Positions 12,169 through 24,064 of a stretch of DNA of 64,000 nucleotides are shown here, one piece after another. The stretch spans positions 2,542,001-2,606,000 of the forward strand of contig CADCXD010000005.1 in the NCBI GenBank assembly GCA_902806575.1, in the 5' to 3' direction. The notes beneath the pieces are model-generated. The model ran no database searches. It saw nothing but the letters and a program-made list of their open reading frames with translations, and was not told the origin of the DNA. The translations under genes were made by a program, and so were the position numbers. Every line of letters begins with the position of its first letter. Position 1 is the first letter of the stretch. Source of the stretch: Jackrogersella multiformis. Taxonomy: Eukaryota > Ascomycota > Sordariomycetes > Xylariales > Hypoxylaceae.

Positions 12169-15100
12169 CTAACCTACGTAGATCGCCATCGCCTGTTTTC
12201 CCTCATCCGTAAGTCTCTCCACGATGTACTTCGCAATGGCCCCATTGTGTCGGGAATTGGCATCAGTCAAATACTGGCGCACCCAAACCGATATATCCTG
12301 TATCTCGGGGTAGACATCCTGAGCAGATTTCTTGCATGTGTTAAGGGCAGTGAAACCTAGGCCGAACCCGATATCGTCCACGTCTGCCTCATTGACCACA
12401 TCATCACCTACGCCGCTCGATACCTTGGGCGGGTTTAATAGCAACTTCAACATCGCTTCACATGTAAACCGCCAGCCCTTTTGATAACGTTGGGAGAAAG
12501 CAGCGCTGTCTCCTACCGACTTCGCGAAGGATATGACGGCGAGCTTGCGGTCGACTGGGCGGTTCAGCAAATCCGAAGTTGGAAGAATGATGCTTAAGTA
12601 GATCTGAGTGAAGAGGTTATTTTGAACCAGGTCTACTTGGCTGACGAAGAAATCAGTACCTAGGCCAGGCTCTAATCTGGCTGATACTAGATGGTAGAAT
12701 CGCACAAATCGTAGCTTGAACGATTCGGAAGGAGTGCCTTGGAGTTTTGTGAAGAGAAGAGCTAAGATCTCCTTAAAATAGGGCTCGAGGGCGTTCCTGG
12801 TAATAAGGTTAGTCGCGGGGACAAGCTGTTCATATTGTTGAGCGCCACATACCTATCGATTGATAAAACAATCGATTCTAGTAGGTCAAACGCATTCTGC
12901 TCTGTCCTCTTGCCGCGAAGGAGGGTTTGGAAGATGCCAAGAATCGGCTGGACTTGGTTTTCTGCCACTATAGAACGGGACGCCTTAGGTATTATAGCGA
13001 CCAGTAATCTTGTAAGGGCAGGGACGTTTCCTCTGGTTTCCCAAAACGTTGGCATCATCAAGGGAGGTACCAGTGCTTGGAAGTGACCAGAGAGGGCTGC
13101 AGATGGATCAAGCTCTAGCAGCTTGGCTAAGAGCTGAAACACATATGGCATGAACTCTGGAAAGCAAATTGTCAATGCCGGATGCCTCGATGCGAGGGAG
13201 GATCGTACGTACCATTCACCTCCTCTGTGATTATTTGATTGAAAGACTCCCATAATCGAGTTTCGAGCTTTGACGTTCCGCCAGATGAGCCGTTACTATT
13301 TCCGTTTAGATGGGACCCCGAAGACTAAGCAACTCGAGGATGGAACATACCTTACAACAGCACCTAAAGCTTCAAAGTGATAATAGTAGAAGCGGGGGTT
13401 GCTCGGATTGGCTTTGATGACATTTGTGATTCCCACCAGATGGTCAAGAATCATGTCAACAAAACCAAGGATGCCGGTGTTCATAACAATGAGCACGCGC
13501 ATGATACAACGCATTAGAAATTCGTTTTCTTGCATTTTTGCCGGGGAGGTTTCCTTTTCTACCAACTTAAAGAGATGGTCGAGGAGATCTTTCGCGAAAG
13601 GCTCAATGTCAGCTCTACCGAAAAAGCGGACACCAGAATCGTCGGTTAAGAACAATAGTCTCTCAACACATATGGCAGCATAGGTGTAAACAACGTAGTT
13701 CGATGAGCCCATGTTTTGAATCAGGGGCTGGAACGCCGCCTGCCATTGTTCTTTTGTCAATTGACTTCGGAAGGTGTACAAGTATTTGATAGCGTCGACT
13801 TTCGAGATCGGTTCGACGCCCGCATCCGAAACCAGGTCATTCGCGATGTGCTGCTGGAAGAAATCGACCACATTGACAAGAGGATTGACAGTTCTAACGC
13901 CATGCGCCGCGGTCACGGCACCTTTGGCGGCGATAGAGAGGAACAGCGAGATGGCTGTGTCCTTATCCTTCCAGTTCGTCTTGCCTTGCTCTAGGTAGTG
14001 ATTGATATACCTCCCTGCAACATTAGTGACTAATGCCTCGAAGTTGCCTTGAAGCTGTCTCAAGAAGTCGGTGGCAGCTCTTCGTCGAGAATCTGTATCC
14101 GATCCTTCAAGGTCACGCCGAATAAACTCAATAGGCTCATCCTCGAATAACTCGATATCAGATTCTCTTAGCGCAACATTAGGTAGCACCACCTTTTCTA
14201 CAACCTCGTTCAAAACATTTTCACTATTGAATGTAGCCGAGTGCTTGGGGGAGGCAGCAATCGCTTTCAGGAAATGCAATGCTTTGCTGACGAGGTTATC
14301 ATACTTGGTCTCAGGCCCGATCGTGGAAAGCAGGTTCCATGCACTACTAACGAAAACCTGCGTGTAACGACCAAAATCGTCGTCAAACTTGGTGACATAA
14401 AGCTCTAAGACCTCGCATATGTCAGCCTTGACTATCTCGATCACACCAGCTTCTGAATCGTCGTCCGTCGCCAGTAGCGGGTTCTCGTAGGTCAAGTACT
14501 TGTGGAGTAGAGTCGAGACGTGTTCTAGATTTGATTCGAATTGCGGTGGCATGTCCTGGCAAGACAAATCGTAGAATACTTTGATCAGTAGACTCATCGT
14601 ATCGAAATAGCCTTTCAATGCCACTTTATCGTTGGCATGAGCGGCGATCTGATGATCCGTAGCCTACAACGATATTAGTTCGAGAGGCCCAGGAGAGAGG
14701 TGCTAGGGAGCTTTATTTACGCTCAGAAGATTAATGAATGGCACGGCAAAGGTGCTGAGTACGTGGTTGATCTCAGTGTACAGATCATCAGAGCGGTACA
14801 GGGGCCGCCATCTGACGAAGATGGAATGGGCAACTTCCAGCACTCCATTGTTGACCTTGAAGTTGTCAGGTGTAAAACGCGACACAAGGTCGGCAACGAG
14901 GGTATCCCATCGATTCCAAAAGTCTGAGTCGGCAATTATGCTGATGGCATCTCCTAGCTGTGTCTGAATGGTGGCGGGGCAGGCGATCATGAGCCCAATA
15001 AGCTCTTGCTTTATCGTGTTGACCTCATCGAGGGGAAGCTTGTACTGTCCTTCTTCGTCCTATGAGACCAATATCAGCATGGAACATCCTGCGGCGGCGA

Positions 15101-15510
15101 ACTATGTCTGGGGTAGGACCATACCACGTAGTTGTGTCGGATGAAGTTTTTGAAGCAAAGTGCTCCCGAGAGGCGGATCTTGGGTTCAAGATTTTCGGTT
15201 GCGACGATCTTGAGCAACTGAAGCGAAAACTGAGGCTTCTTCTCTTCAAGCTTAAGTGCGGCCTCGGCTGATATTGTGAGTTAGGCATGGTATTCCTACG
15301 TATCATGGCAACGAGGAGATGGGAATTAAAATGAGAAGGGGAAGGGGAATGGGAATGTGAAATCCGGGAGTGGTGACAAACAACACCACCACCATCACCA
15401 TCGCAAGGTGGGGCAGCAGAGGAGCTCTCTTTTAACGTACCTTTCTTATGCTTGATAGGATCAAGGGTCGCATCCAGCAGCTGGGCGATCTGGCTTAAAT
15501 CTGAAGCCAT
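12169..15510 (-). CDS. CSE1: Exportin-2 / importin-alpha re-exporter CSE1
   Basis: CSE1 (CAS) returns importin-alpha from the nucleus to the cytoplasm with RanGTP. Seven exons: complement(join(12169..12796,12853..13156,13213..13295,13351..14663,14721..15059,15125..15267,15441..15510)), 959 aa, the family's usual length of about 960. All six introns have GT/AG ends and consistent phase. The N-terminus (MASDLSQIAQLLDATLDPIK) enters the importin-beta N-terminal region with EAALKLEEKKPQFSLQLL and LSGALCFKNFIRHNYVDEE, where the first HEAT repeats contact Ran. The middle has the CSE1 domain (SDIELFEDEPIEFIRRDLEG, DTDSRRRAATDFLRQL). The CAS/CSE C-terminal domain starts near FMPYVFQLLAKLLELDPSAAL. 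The gene is divergent from TSC2 (1,355 bp between ATGs). Nothing is broken. Exon 5 (83 bp) and intron 1 (173 bp) were placed by reading frame and splice sites. Confidence 0.96.
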
Positions 15511-16865
15511 GATGGCTGCTGGTCGTTGTTACGAAATAAGATCCTAGAAGTTGAAGTATGCGGTTAGGAAAGTACTTTAGGTGGTAATGTAGATGTTTGT
15601 ATGTTTGGATGCTTGGAAGTTCTTTTTTGGAAGTTCTTGGGTTGCGTAGCGGTTCCAATTTTTATTTTATTTATTGATATCCATGGATTCATCCCTCACT
15701 GGGGCCCTGGGCGTTGTTGCCTGTTTTGATAGGGCGTTTGGACGATGACCCTAGGCAACGGCACCTGGGCACTTATTGAAGCTTGTACCTTGGGTACATA
15801 CCAGGTAGGTAGTGGGGGACATTACATACCTAGGTACATGGTAGAGAGGGGAATAGTGGGGTTAGATATGCTTTAAAGCAGCTTCTCCCTTCTTTGATAA
15901 GCTTGTACCCGTCATTACCTTACAACGATAGGGAGTGGAATTAGAAGGTGAGAGAATCAGCACACCTCAGCTGGCATGACCCGAATAAAGTTAAGGAGAA
16001 ACAGGGATATCTATTGGCCAAAACGGAGAAAGAGACGGCGCGGAAAGCTGCAGGTGTACCGAAATGGTCATTGTGGAGAAGTGTTTTGCGAACATCTTCC
16101 CAAGTCCCAATCCGCAAGGTCCCCCCAAATCTTGCCTACCAAGATCTCTCCTTAGTAGTTTAGTTTGTTCAACTGAACCGAATTGCATCTCTCCTGAATC
16201 TACGGAATACCATCGAAAAAGCTTCCGACCTAATAGTCTCTCAATGTACTACCACGTTCCACGATCCAATACAAATCTAAATCGAGCCCATATTAATCGT
16301 TCATTCCCGACACCGCCGCCGCCGCCGCCGCCGCTAATACATACATACATCCATACATACATCCATACGCCTACCATCGTTGTCGTCACTGATTGTACCG
16401 TACCTACCTGGGTACACTAGGTAGTGGTCGAGAGAAGAGGGTGTAGTGGTGTATGAGGAATTAAGCCTGTAATACCGCCAGTACCGTACCTAGTTGGTCC
16501 AATTTTTGGAAGAAGAGTGTCACGCGTCTCATGTAGTGTATGCCGACCTTTTGCACTTGATGGATGCTTGAAATTTTACCTTGGCCTTTTGTATCACCTA
16601 TCACCCTTTTATTTTTTATTCTTTTGACCATTCCCACCCTTATGCAAGACCCCATTTGCTTGTAAGTCCACCCTCTCTTTTTTTATTTTTTTTATTGCAG
16701 GGCTGCTTACCACTTACCACATATGTACTATGTCATCTTCTGTTATCGCTTCTTTGCTGCTCCCTGCTTCATGCTTCTGAATTCGATACTATTTTCTATC
16801 TCGGCGATATCATATAAAGAAGACATCATCTAAGCAATGGTGAATATGGTTCGGCAAGTACTAAT
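15511..16865. promoter_or_regulatory. Divergent intergenic region of CSE1 and TSC2
   Basis: These 1,355 bp must contain both promoters. On the TSC2 side a TATAAA lies at 16813-16818, about 48 bp before the TSC2 ATG. A long pyrimidine-rich and T-rich stretch (about 16600-16760) precedes it. Simple repeats lie at 16313-16368. TACCTAGG-type motifs occur near 15800-15840 and 16400-16425. Promoter function is inferred from position and from the TATA box. Confidence 0.55.
16313..16368. repeat. (CCG)7 followed by an ATAC/CATC microsatellite
   Basis: Seven uninterrupted CCG units run from 16313 to 16333, followed from about 16335 by ATAC repeats with interspersed CATCC units. They lie upstream of TSC2 in non-coding DNA. 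Such tracts are likely to vary in length between strains. Confidence 0.9.
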
Positions 16866-16881
16866 ATGTTTCGTCGCTTAG
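16837..16881 (+). other. Upstream ORF overlapping the TSC2 start codon
   Basis: An ATG at 16837 opens a 14-codon frame (MVNMVRQVLICFVA) that ends with TAG at 16879-16881, 15 bases past the predicted TSC2 ATG and in a different frame. If the transcript starts upstream of 16837, ribosomes using it would miss the TSC2 ATG at 16866. The TATA box at 16813-16818 could place the transcript start at or after the uORF ATG, so its presence in the mRNA is unproven. Confidence 0.4.
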
Positions 16882-19800
16882 TTTCTCTGGGCCGGAGGGC
16901 CGGTGAAGAACGGCAGATACAAGATATGTCACCATCACCTGGAGATGATGCTTCGTCACCCCAGGATTCCAAGAACACCAGCGGCCTTGCCAGTGTCTTC
17001 AAGGGCCTCGCCGGTGCTGCCAAGTTAACCAAATCCCCTCCCGCTCCCGTACAATCGTCCGGCTCCTCGATCAATGCTCATATTACCGAACGCCTCCATG
17101 CTACGCCAAATATCCTCCGCGGGTTACCAGCCCAGCATGCCGGGACTTTCGAGTTATTAAAGAACGGGTCGATGAACGAGAGAGTTCATGCAGCCAATGC
17201 GTTGCGCCGTACCGTCACTGACTACCCTCTCAACCCCGTCTTGGATATTTGGTACGCTGCTAAAGATTTGGTCGATCCTACTAATCCCAGGGCAACTCGA
17301 TATTCCGGTTGGGAACTTCTGCGGGAATGTGTTAAGCATGTTTCTTCCACTGACCTAGAGCGCAACGAGTACTTCCAGACAATATCTACCGATGCCCACC
17401 CGGAAGACTTCCATTTGCAACTAGCTGCTCTTGTTGATCTCACGAGCCACGCCCGAAATCTGTCTGGCTTCGATTACGATGTATTTCCACTTCTTTCCAG
17501 ATGGCTTGAAGAAGCATTTGATGCAGTACGAGCCGCACGGGGGGCCGCGAAGAAGCACGGGTCGCGGATGAAAGGGAAGGGATTGGTTACTGGGGAAGAC
17601 AGGAACTTTACCGATCTATTCGGCTTCATTACCGACGTAATCAAGTTCAATTTCAATGTGGCTGATGACGATGCAGCCGAAGTTCTGATCGACAAACTGC
17701 TAGATATATGCATGAACACGAGCGTGGAAGAGGATCTACAAGCATGTATCAGCGTTATGGATGCTATAGTGACCTTTGGGGCGATTCCTGGAGACAAGCT
17801 GAAGAGCTGCGTCCACGTTCTTTGCTCTATCCATTGCCTCGTCCCTAGTCTTCAGAAGGATGCGTGGCATACCATCAGCATCCTGTGTCGGTCGCACAAT
17901 GGACACACCACTGTGAGGCTGCTTCTTGATGTTCTAGCAAGTCTTCCGGAAAATGCAGATAAGAAGAAGGAGGTCGTTCGTGAAGTCAGAGGCGCATTGT
18001 CGGTACTCACCAAGCTTGTATCGAAGAGTTCCGAGAAAGGATATCCTCCAGTTCCGTATGCCCTTTTGGTCGATGGTCTATCCACAGTGGTCAAGGCTAC
18101 ATCTGCTTGGAAAATACATCTCGATATATTGCGGTTAGCTAATGCATTATTCTGCGACAGCCAGGGCAATGTTAATAACATGTTGGCTGACGAAGACTGG
18201 ACACCTGTCTTCGATGTGGCGGTCACGTGTGCTGCCGCTGTCGTCACGTCGCTTACTAAAGCCGAGAGTTCTGTCGAGTCGCTCTTAGCTCCAGAAGAGG
18301 CCGACTCTGCTGAGAGTATGTTAGCTCGGGAATTGATGAAACTGATACGTCGACTCGAGAGCATACTCTTAGACGAATCTAGCACTATCTCGCAGAAACA
18401 AGAAGGTTCGCCTCTAGACCAAGGGGATTTCATCGAGCAAAAGCCGGAGGGTGCTCATACGGAGCAACTTAATCCTCTCGTCCAAAGGCAAGATTGTATC
18501 ATCTTCTTTGCTAAGATACATCTCGCACTTCCCGACTCGGCAGCCACTCTGGTTCTCGAATATTTCAAGAAGTTCCGATGCTGTTCTCCGTCAGATCCAT
18601 TTTGGGAGACGAACTTGAGTTTGGTATTGGATGCGTTCTTGGCGGATAGAAAACGATCGACGGATGTTCGAGTGCGTGCTCTGCAAGCCTTTACGGAGGT
18701 TTACGACATGATCGAGCTCCTCAATGATCAGTTTGAGCCCGACTTCATACCGGAATTGATGAAACGCCTGTTAGCAAATGTGGCAGCCGAAACAGATATT
18801 GTATTATTGCAGGAGGTGGTGTCATTTACTACCGCCGTTGCTAGCATCGCGAACCACGCTCTTTTCTATTATATTATCGAGACGCTGCGAGGTGTCATAG
18901 GAACTAATCGATCACGTTCGCCCCTGTCTTCCTCGTTGTCTCTTGCTCCTGAGCCGCCGTCAACCTCTCAGCAATCAAAATCGGTTATTCAAACCCCGTC
19001 CAACGTAGTTACACGTGGCTATGTGCAGATATTTCTACGTGTACTGAACTACGATGCTACTAAGTCAATACGGCTATTCAGTACTCTTGTATCCATAGCC
19101 GAGTCGAACCTCAGCGAGACAGACGCTCGTATCACAGCGATGCAGCTACTAATTCGTCTAAGAGCCGATTGGGCTAACCGTATTTTTGTTACCGCACATA
19201 CCGAAACGAGTAATCTAGCCACCTCTTTATACCGAACCGAAGAATCAGTAGCACGCAAAATTGCCGAAGAAGCGTCGTATACTGGTAGAAATGTGAGGAA
19301 TGACACCGCTGGGTCTGCCCGCTCATCCCGCGGTATATCCCTTGGGCAGGGTCAAATACAAGATCGGGGGTATCCGTTTAGATCAGCTAGCGGCAGCAAG
19401 TTAGCTACAGGTACATATCAGCAGCTATGGATGGCATCCGATGCTCATGCTTTGCCGGAAGCTCCGTGTCAAGCTGCAAGTACGGTGCTTTATTGTGCTG
19501 CCTCCAACGACACTACTGAAGCAGATAGCTCGATACGAACCATAGTCCTTCAGAGCGGGATATGGCTGGAAACAGTACTAAACCTGCTGCGACAGGGTTG
19601 TGACTGGGAGGTTTATAGCTTCATCCTCGTTCACCTACCTTCGCAGTTGAGCAACCACGCTATTTTCCGGAATGCTGTGCCTCAACTGCAGGAATTAAGG
19701 CGAACTATTTGCGAGCAGATTAAAATGAACAATTTTCAGGAGCCTCCAAATATTCATGGGCTGCGCCGGGCAGATGTTGCCATCTGTCTCTTCCACACTT

Positions 19801-21794
19801 TAACCATGATCCTCAGCTATCATCAATACTTCCAGAAGGCGGAGGAAGATGAGATCGTTCGGACGTTCGTGCATGGCATAGCAACGTGGGAGCGAAGCGC
19901 AAAGTGTTGCATTCACGCACTCACGATATGCTGTCACGAACTCCCGTCGTCAACGGGCAAGGCTTTAGTCACAATTCTGCAAAAGATGGCGCAAATCATC
20001 ACTCAGCCCTACGTCGCAATGCATATCCTGGAGTTCCTAGCTTGCCTTAGCAGATTACCTTCTCTATATGCCAATTTCCGAGAGGACGAGTACCGAATTG
20101 TCTTTGGGATTTGCTTCCGATATCTACAATATGTACGAGGGAGAAAACAAACGTACAGGATGAGTTCGACCAGCGACTCGTCAGCTCCCGCGATAGGCGA
20201 GAATCAGTTCAACCCCAACGTATCAGATGATCTTCCTCAATATGTGTACACACTAGCATACCACGTCATCGTGTTCTGGTTCTTAGCCCTCAAGCTCCCA
20301 GATCGCGCAAACCATGTTGGTTGGATTGCGAAGAACCTGTTTACGGATGTTGATGGGTCTCAGGTCTCGGAGGAGCAAGCGCAGCTCACGATGGATTTTA
20401 TGCAGAGAGTTGCATATGCTGATGTCGATGAATCCGCGGCGGACCCTTTGTTCACCGCCGACAGGTTCGGGGAAATACTTAAGAAGAGATGGTTGATTGG
20501 AAATAGCATTGTTACAATCGAGCAAGCCATCGCTACTGGCTGGGCTCAAATCACAAAACGACAGCCGTCTGGAACGTCGTCTTACACAATCCGAGAGCTC
20601 TTCCGACCACCTCAATCACATCAGCGCCCCGCGAATGATTACGCGAGGGACGGCTACGCGCTATCCGCGAATAGTGTTTTGCCGAACCATCTGCTTGTGC
20701 AGCTCCTGTCCTCCTTGCCTCAAGGAAGTGATCTTTCGCGCCCTATCCCGCTGCCTGACGACGAGGTAGTCAATAGGGCTATCAGGATGTTTGATCACAA
20801 TTCGACGGTTGATGGCCACAAGGTGGGTGTGATATACATTGGGGAGAACCAAACAACCGAGCCGGAGATTCTGGCCAACTTAACCGGGAGCGGGGATTAT
20901 CTCGAATTTCTCAATGGCCTCGGTACGTTGACTAAACTTAATGGTGCTACGTTCAACACCCAGGGCTTAGATCGGCAGTATGACACTGACGGGCAGTATA
21001 CATTCTGCTGGAGAGATCGGGTGACAGAAATTGTGTTCCACGTCACCACGCAAATGCCAACGAATTTAGATCACGATCCTCAGTGTACCCTGAAGAAGCG
21101 CCATATTGGGAATGACTTTGTCAACATCATTTTCAACGATTCTGGTCTCCCTTTCAGGTTCGACACGTTCCCATCGGAATTCAATTTCGTCAACATCGTG
21201 ATCACCCCGGAATCACGTGCTTCGTTCGTCGCTACTAGGCAGAGGACGCCGAAAGATGTCGAAGAGTCGTTTTACAAAGTCAGCTTGATGAGCAAACCTG
21301 GCTTCCCCGAGATTTCGCCAGCTTCCGAGACCAAGATCCTAAGCCTAAGAGCCTTACCTGACTTCATCCGGCTTCTAGCGTTAAATGCGTCGGTGTTCTC
21401 ACTGGTCTGGGCTCACCGGGAAGGCGGCGAGCACATCTCACCATGGCGTAATAGATTAAGAGAAATCAAGAGACTCCGAGAAAAGTACGGCCCGAAGGGG
21501 GCGCCTCAAGGGCCTACACCCTCCCCACCGGGTACTTCTCTAGGTCATGGTCCTACTCCCGCAACGGGTACCGCCGCACAATTGGAAGCAGCTAGGTCGG
21601 GTAACACTGTTCGAGATAGCTTCAGCAGTCTCCGACGATCCTCTGTTGCCACGTTCTTCTCCGCTTCTAGCGAACAGAACTCTCACCGCTCATCAATGCT
21701 GTCTACCGCAACGACGGATAATACGGAGGTTATGGCGGGTAGCGGGTTGGATTCACTGGTCGAGAGTATCGACTTTTCTAAATGGTCGGCATAA
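16866..21794 (+). CDS. TSC2: Tuberin (TSC2) homolog, RapGAP-domain protein
   Basis: Tuberin is the GTPase-activating subunit of the TSC complex; it turns off Rheb and so restrains TORC1. This intronless frame encodes 1,642 aa. The N-terminal two thirds are helical repeats, with the tuberin N-terminal domain starting near residues 75-110 (LKNGSMNERVHAANALRR, YSGWELLRECVKH). The RapGAP domain occupies about residues 1310-1560: HKVGVIYIGENQ, then RHIGNDFVNIIFNDSG, in which Asn1416 matches the catalytic asparagine thumb of this GAP class, and FNFVNIVITPESRA. The C-terminal tail is rich in Pro, Ser and Thr. The ATG at 16866 is taken as the start; an in-frame ATG at 16926 (MSPSPGDDASSPQD) is an alternative and could be the real start, since the first 20 residues look unconstrained. 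A short upstream ORF overlaps the start. The length and intact GAP motif indicate a functional gene. Confidence 0.95.
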   Translation: MFRRLVSLGRRAGEERQIQDMSPSPGDDASSPQDSKNTSGLASVFKGLAGAAKLTKSPPAPVQSSGSSINAHITERLHATPNILRGLPAQHAGTFELLKNGSMNERVHAANALRRTVTDYPLNPVLDIWYAAKDLVDPTNPRATRYSGWELLRECVKHVSSTDLERNEYFQTISTDAHPEDFHLQLAALVDLTSHARNLSGFDYDVFPLLSRWLEEAFDAVRAARGAAKKHGSRMKGKGLVTGEDRNFTDLFGFITDVIKFNFNVADDDAAEVLIDKLLDICMNTSVEEDLQACISVMDAIVTFGAIPGDKLKSCVHVLCSIHCLVPSLQKDAWHTISILCRSHNGHTTVRLLLDVLASLPENADKKKEVVREVRGALSVLTKLVSKSSEKGYPPVPYALLVDGLSTVVKATSAWKIHLDILRLANALFCDSQGNVNNMLADEDWTPVFDVAVTCAAAVVTSLTKAESSVESLLAPEEADSAESMLARELMKLIRRLESILLDESSTISQKQEGSPLDQGDFIEQKPEGAHTEQLNPLVQRQDCIIFFAKIHLALPDSAATLVLEYFKKFRCCSPSDPFWETNLSLVLDAFLADRKRSTDVRVRALQAFTEVYDMIELLNDQFEPDFIPELMKRLLANVAAETDIVLLQEVVSFTTAVASIANHALFYYIIETLRGVIGTNRSRSPLSSSLSLAPEPPSTSQQSKSVIQTPSNVVTRGYVQIFLRVLNYDATKSIRLFSTLVSIAESNLSETDARITAMQLLIRLRADWANRIFVTAHTETSNLATSLYRTEESVARKIAEEASYTGRNVRNDTAGSARSSRGISLGQGQIQDRGYPFRSASGSKLATGTYQQLWMASDAHALPEAPCQAASTVLYCAASNDTTEADSSIRTIVLQSGIWLETVLNLLRQGCDWEVYSFILVHLPSQLSNHAIFRNAVPQLQELRRTICEQIKMNNFQEPPNIHGLRRADVAICLFHTLTMILSYHQYFQKAEEDEIVRTFVHGIATWERSAKCCIHALTICCHELPSSTGKALVTILQKMAQIITQPYVAMHILEFLACLSRLPSLYANFREDEYRIVFGICFRYLQYVRGRKQTYRMSSTSDSSAPAIGENQFNPNVSDDLPQYVYTLAYHVIVFWFLALKLPDRANHVGWIAKNLFTDVDGSQVSEEQAQLTMDFMQRVAYADVDESAADPLFTADRFGEILKKRWLIGNSIVTIEQAIATGWAQITKRQPSGTSSYTIRELFRPPQSHQRPANDYARDGYALSANSVLPNHLLVQLLSSLPQGSDLSRPIPLPDDEVVNRAIRMFDHNSTVDGHKVGVIYIGENQTTEPEILANLTGSGDYLEFLNGLGTLTKLNGATFNTQGLDRQYDTDGQYTFCWRDRVTEIVFHVTTQMPTNLDHDPQCTLKKRHIGNDFVNIIFNDSGLPFRFDTFPSEFNFVNIVITPESRASFVATRQRTPKDVEESFYKVSLMSKPGFPEISPASETKILSLRALPDFIRLLALNASVFSLVWAHREGGEHISPWRNRLREIKRLREKYGPKGAPQGPTPSPPGTSLGHGPTPATGTAAQLEAARSGNTVRDSFSSLRRSSVATFFSASSEQNSHRSSMLSTATTDNTEVMAGSGLDSLVESIDFSKWSA

Positions 21795-22655
21795 CGCTCG
21801 CGCCGTTTTAGCTTCAAACATTCAGGAGGGTTCGTTCAGGAGGTCATGCATACACGATCATTATCGTCTACGAAAGGTTATGGTTTAGGGGTTTTGAGAA
21901 GAAGAAAAAAGCTTGGCGTCTTGGCAGGGAGGATACCACTGAAGTTATTTGTTTATTCTTGTTTCACTTTACTTCTGACTGGACATATTACCGGGAACGC
22001 CCAACTGTACATTGTTAAGGGGTCCTCTGTCATCCGCGAGCGGAAAGCTGCTGCGCGAACGTCAGCGGTGGCTCTGACGGTGACTCAGTCCTCGTGACGA
22101 AAAGGAAAAGGGATGGATGGACGGAAAGGGGGGGTCCGGGTGAAATAAAAAAGTTGATTCATTGCTTTTGCATCTTACTATAAAGAGAATCTAGGCACGC
22201 CGCCACTTATTTATTATTATTGCTACTATTTCATTCCCGTGTTGTCTCCTCTTAATAAGATGGCAGTGTAAAGAATAACCTCTTGCACGTATCCCATGTC
22301 GCACAACTGTGACTCAACCCTCCTATTCTCTTCCTGGATAGGTAAGTTTGTATTTCAAGTTACACAGAGTATGGAGGAGAGGATTAATAGATGTCGCTTT
22401 CGGCGGTTTCGGCCTAGGATGGGAGAAAGCGACGGGAATGATCTTAGGTGAGAGCCGTGGAAGCCGGTCGGAAACCCAAGAGCGGAAGCGACGGATAATA
22501 ATATGGACACTATAAACTACTTAGGTACACAGTACGTACACGTTCTCCTAGGCTACGATCTGCCGCTAGGATCCCCGGTAGGGCTTAAAGGGTACGCGCA
22601 TGGGTTTCAAGGTCCGGGGTGTTTCCGAACTCTGCCTTGTGCACCGTACGTGGGT

Positions 22656-22690
22656 TACCTACCTAGGTAGGTAGGTACCCAGGTAGTCTA
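22656..22690. repeat. Cluster of TACCTAGGTA-type palindromes
   Basis: Overlapping TTACC/TACCTAGG/TAGGTAGG units form a short, nearly self-complementary tract. It is one of the denser examples of a motif dispersed through almost every intergenic space of this window. Confidence 0.85.
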
Positions 22691-23010
22691 GGGTTACCCG
22701 CCTAGTAGTAAAGCTCTAAGCTTCCATTCTAAACTTCAAAGACCAACCAAACGCCTTGGATGTCTGGAGCACAAGACTAGACTTGTTCCAGAGGTAACAC
22801 ATACATTTAAACTTGTACGACAGCCGGGTGTATAGTACGGCGTATAGTCGAGCACAAGGGAGAATAGTAGTCGATGAGCAACGGTTACCTGTGGGTATGA
22901 TATCTATTGCACATACACTATTGTGGATATATATATGTTGAAATAACCCCGGACCGTGGCAGGGGTATGTGTGTCGACAGGCATTAGACGAAGGCTCGCA
23001 GCGTGTATGT

Positions 23011-23032
23011 ACTACTACTACTACTACTACTA
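23011..23032. repeat. (ACT)7 microsatellite
   Basis: Seven perfect ACT units lie in non-coding DNA downstream of TSC2. No coding context is visible. Confidence 0.9.
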
Positions 23033-24006
23033 AGCCTCTCGATATACCTCTTTCGATCGACTTCTCTCGCTCACGCCGTCACGACGCGCTCGCGAGAATC
23101 GCTGTAAAGAGTTACCGAGGGCTGCATATCCGAGCGGGTGGGCGGACGGATCTACCACGAGCGAGGTAGGTATGTGATACGGGCAAAACCGCCCAAGGTA
23201 GGACATGGGAACGAGGGATGATGCCGTGGAAAGTATATAACAAGTTTTCATTTTTTATTATTAAAAATAAATAAAGAAAAGCCTGTTGGAAATACCTGCC
23301 TACCTACTAGATAGTTGTGAGTACAGATCACAAGGCAAACAAGGGGAGAAAAGAAAAATTATGAAGGCGATTTGGTTCCAAAGGAGGGTGGTTACACAAG
23401 AAACACACAACGTGTGCAGCCATATGTAGAACGTCTACATGCGATACTTGAGTTACCATGGGTGGGTAGATGGATAGATTGAGGATAGGAGATCAGTAAA
23501 CCGGTGTGAATGGCGGCAGCGGCAAGCGGCAAAATAGGTCACATGGTTTCGTTTCGTTCCATTCCGTTCGCCAGAGTGGTCCGTTGCGAGACTGGTTGCT
23601 GCGCGTATACTGTCGCTCGCTGATATATGTACATACATGCATGGTATGTTGTATGTGCGTATGCCGCCGCAGGATTTTCTGTCGCCCCGTCGAGGTATAA
23701 TGCTACCACCTACGACGGACTCATGTATGTAGGTAGATAGGTTGGTAGGCATGAGGTGCTATAGACATCACGTCGACCTAATAGAGAAACAGCTGACCAC
23801 GGCGTGCTTCTCAACACAGGAAACTAGATTCGTCTTGGGCCTTGTATAACAATACAGAATATGGCCAGCTTACTATGCGTCTCTCGGCCCGCGACCAAAC
23901 AGAAGAGCGAAGAGAGAAAAAGAGAGAAAAAAAAAATTATTACCTCGTGGGCGCATTGTCCAACCAGACACCGCATAAAATATTGACGTAGGACAACGTG
24001 TAGGAA

Positions 24007-24064
24007 GATAGGTAGGTACCTAGGTAGGTAGGTAGGGGTTAAGGAGGCATGTATGTATGTATGT
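24007..24064. repeat. TAGG/CCTA palindromic tract plus ATGT repeat
   Basis: A run of TAGGTAGGTACCTAGG units with further TAGG copies (24007-24037) is followed within 20 bp by (ATGT)n at about 24049-24064. This creates a repeat-rich spot in the 5-kb desert. Confidence 0.8.
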
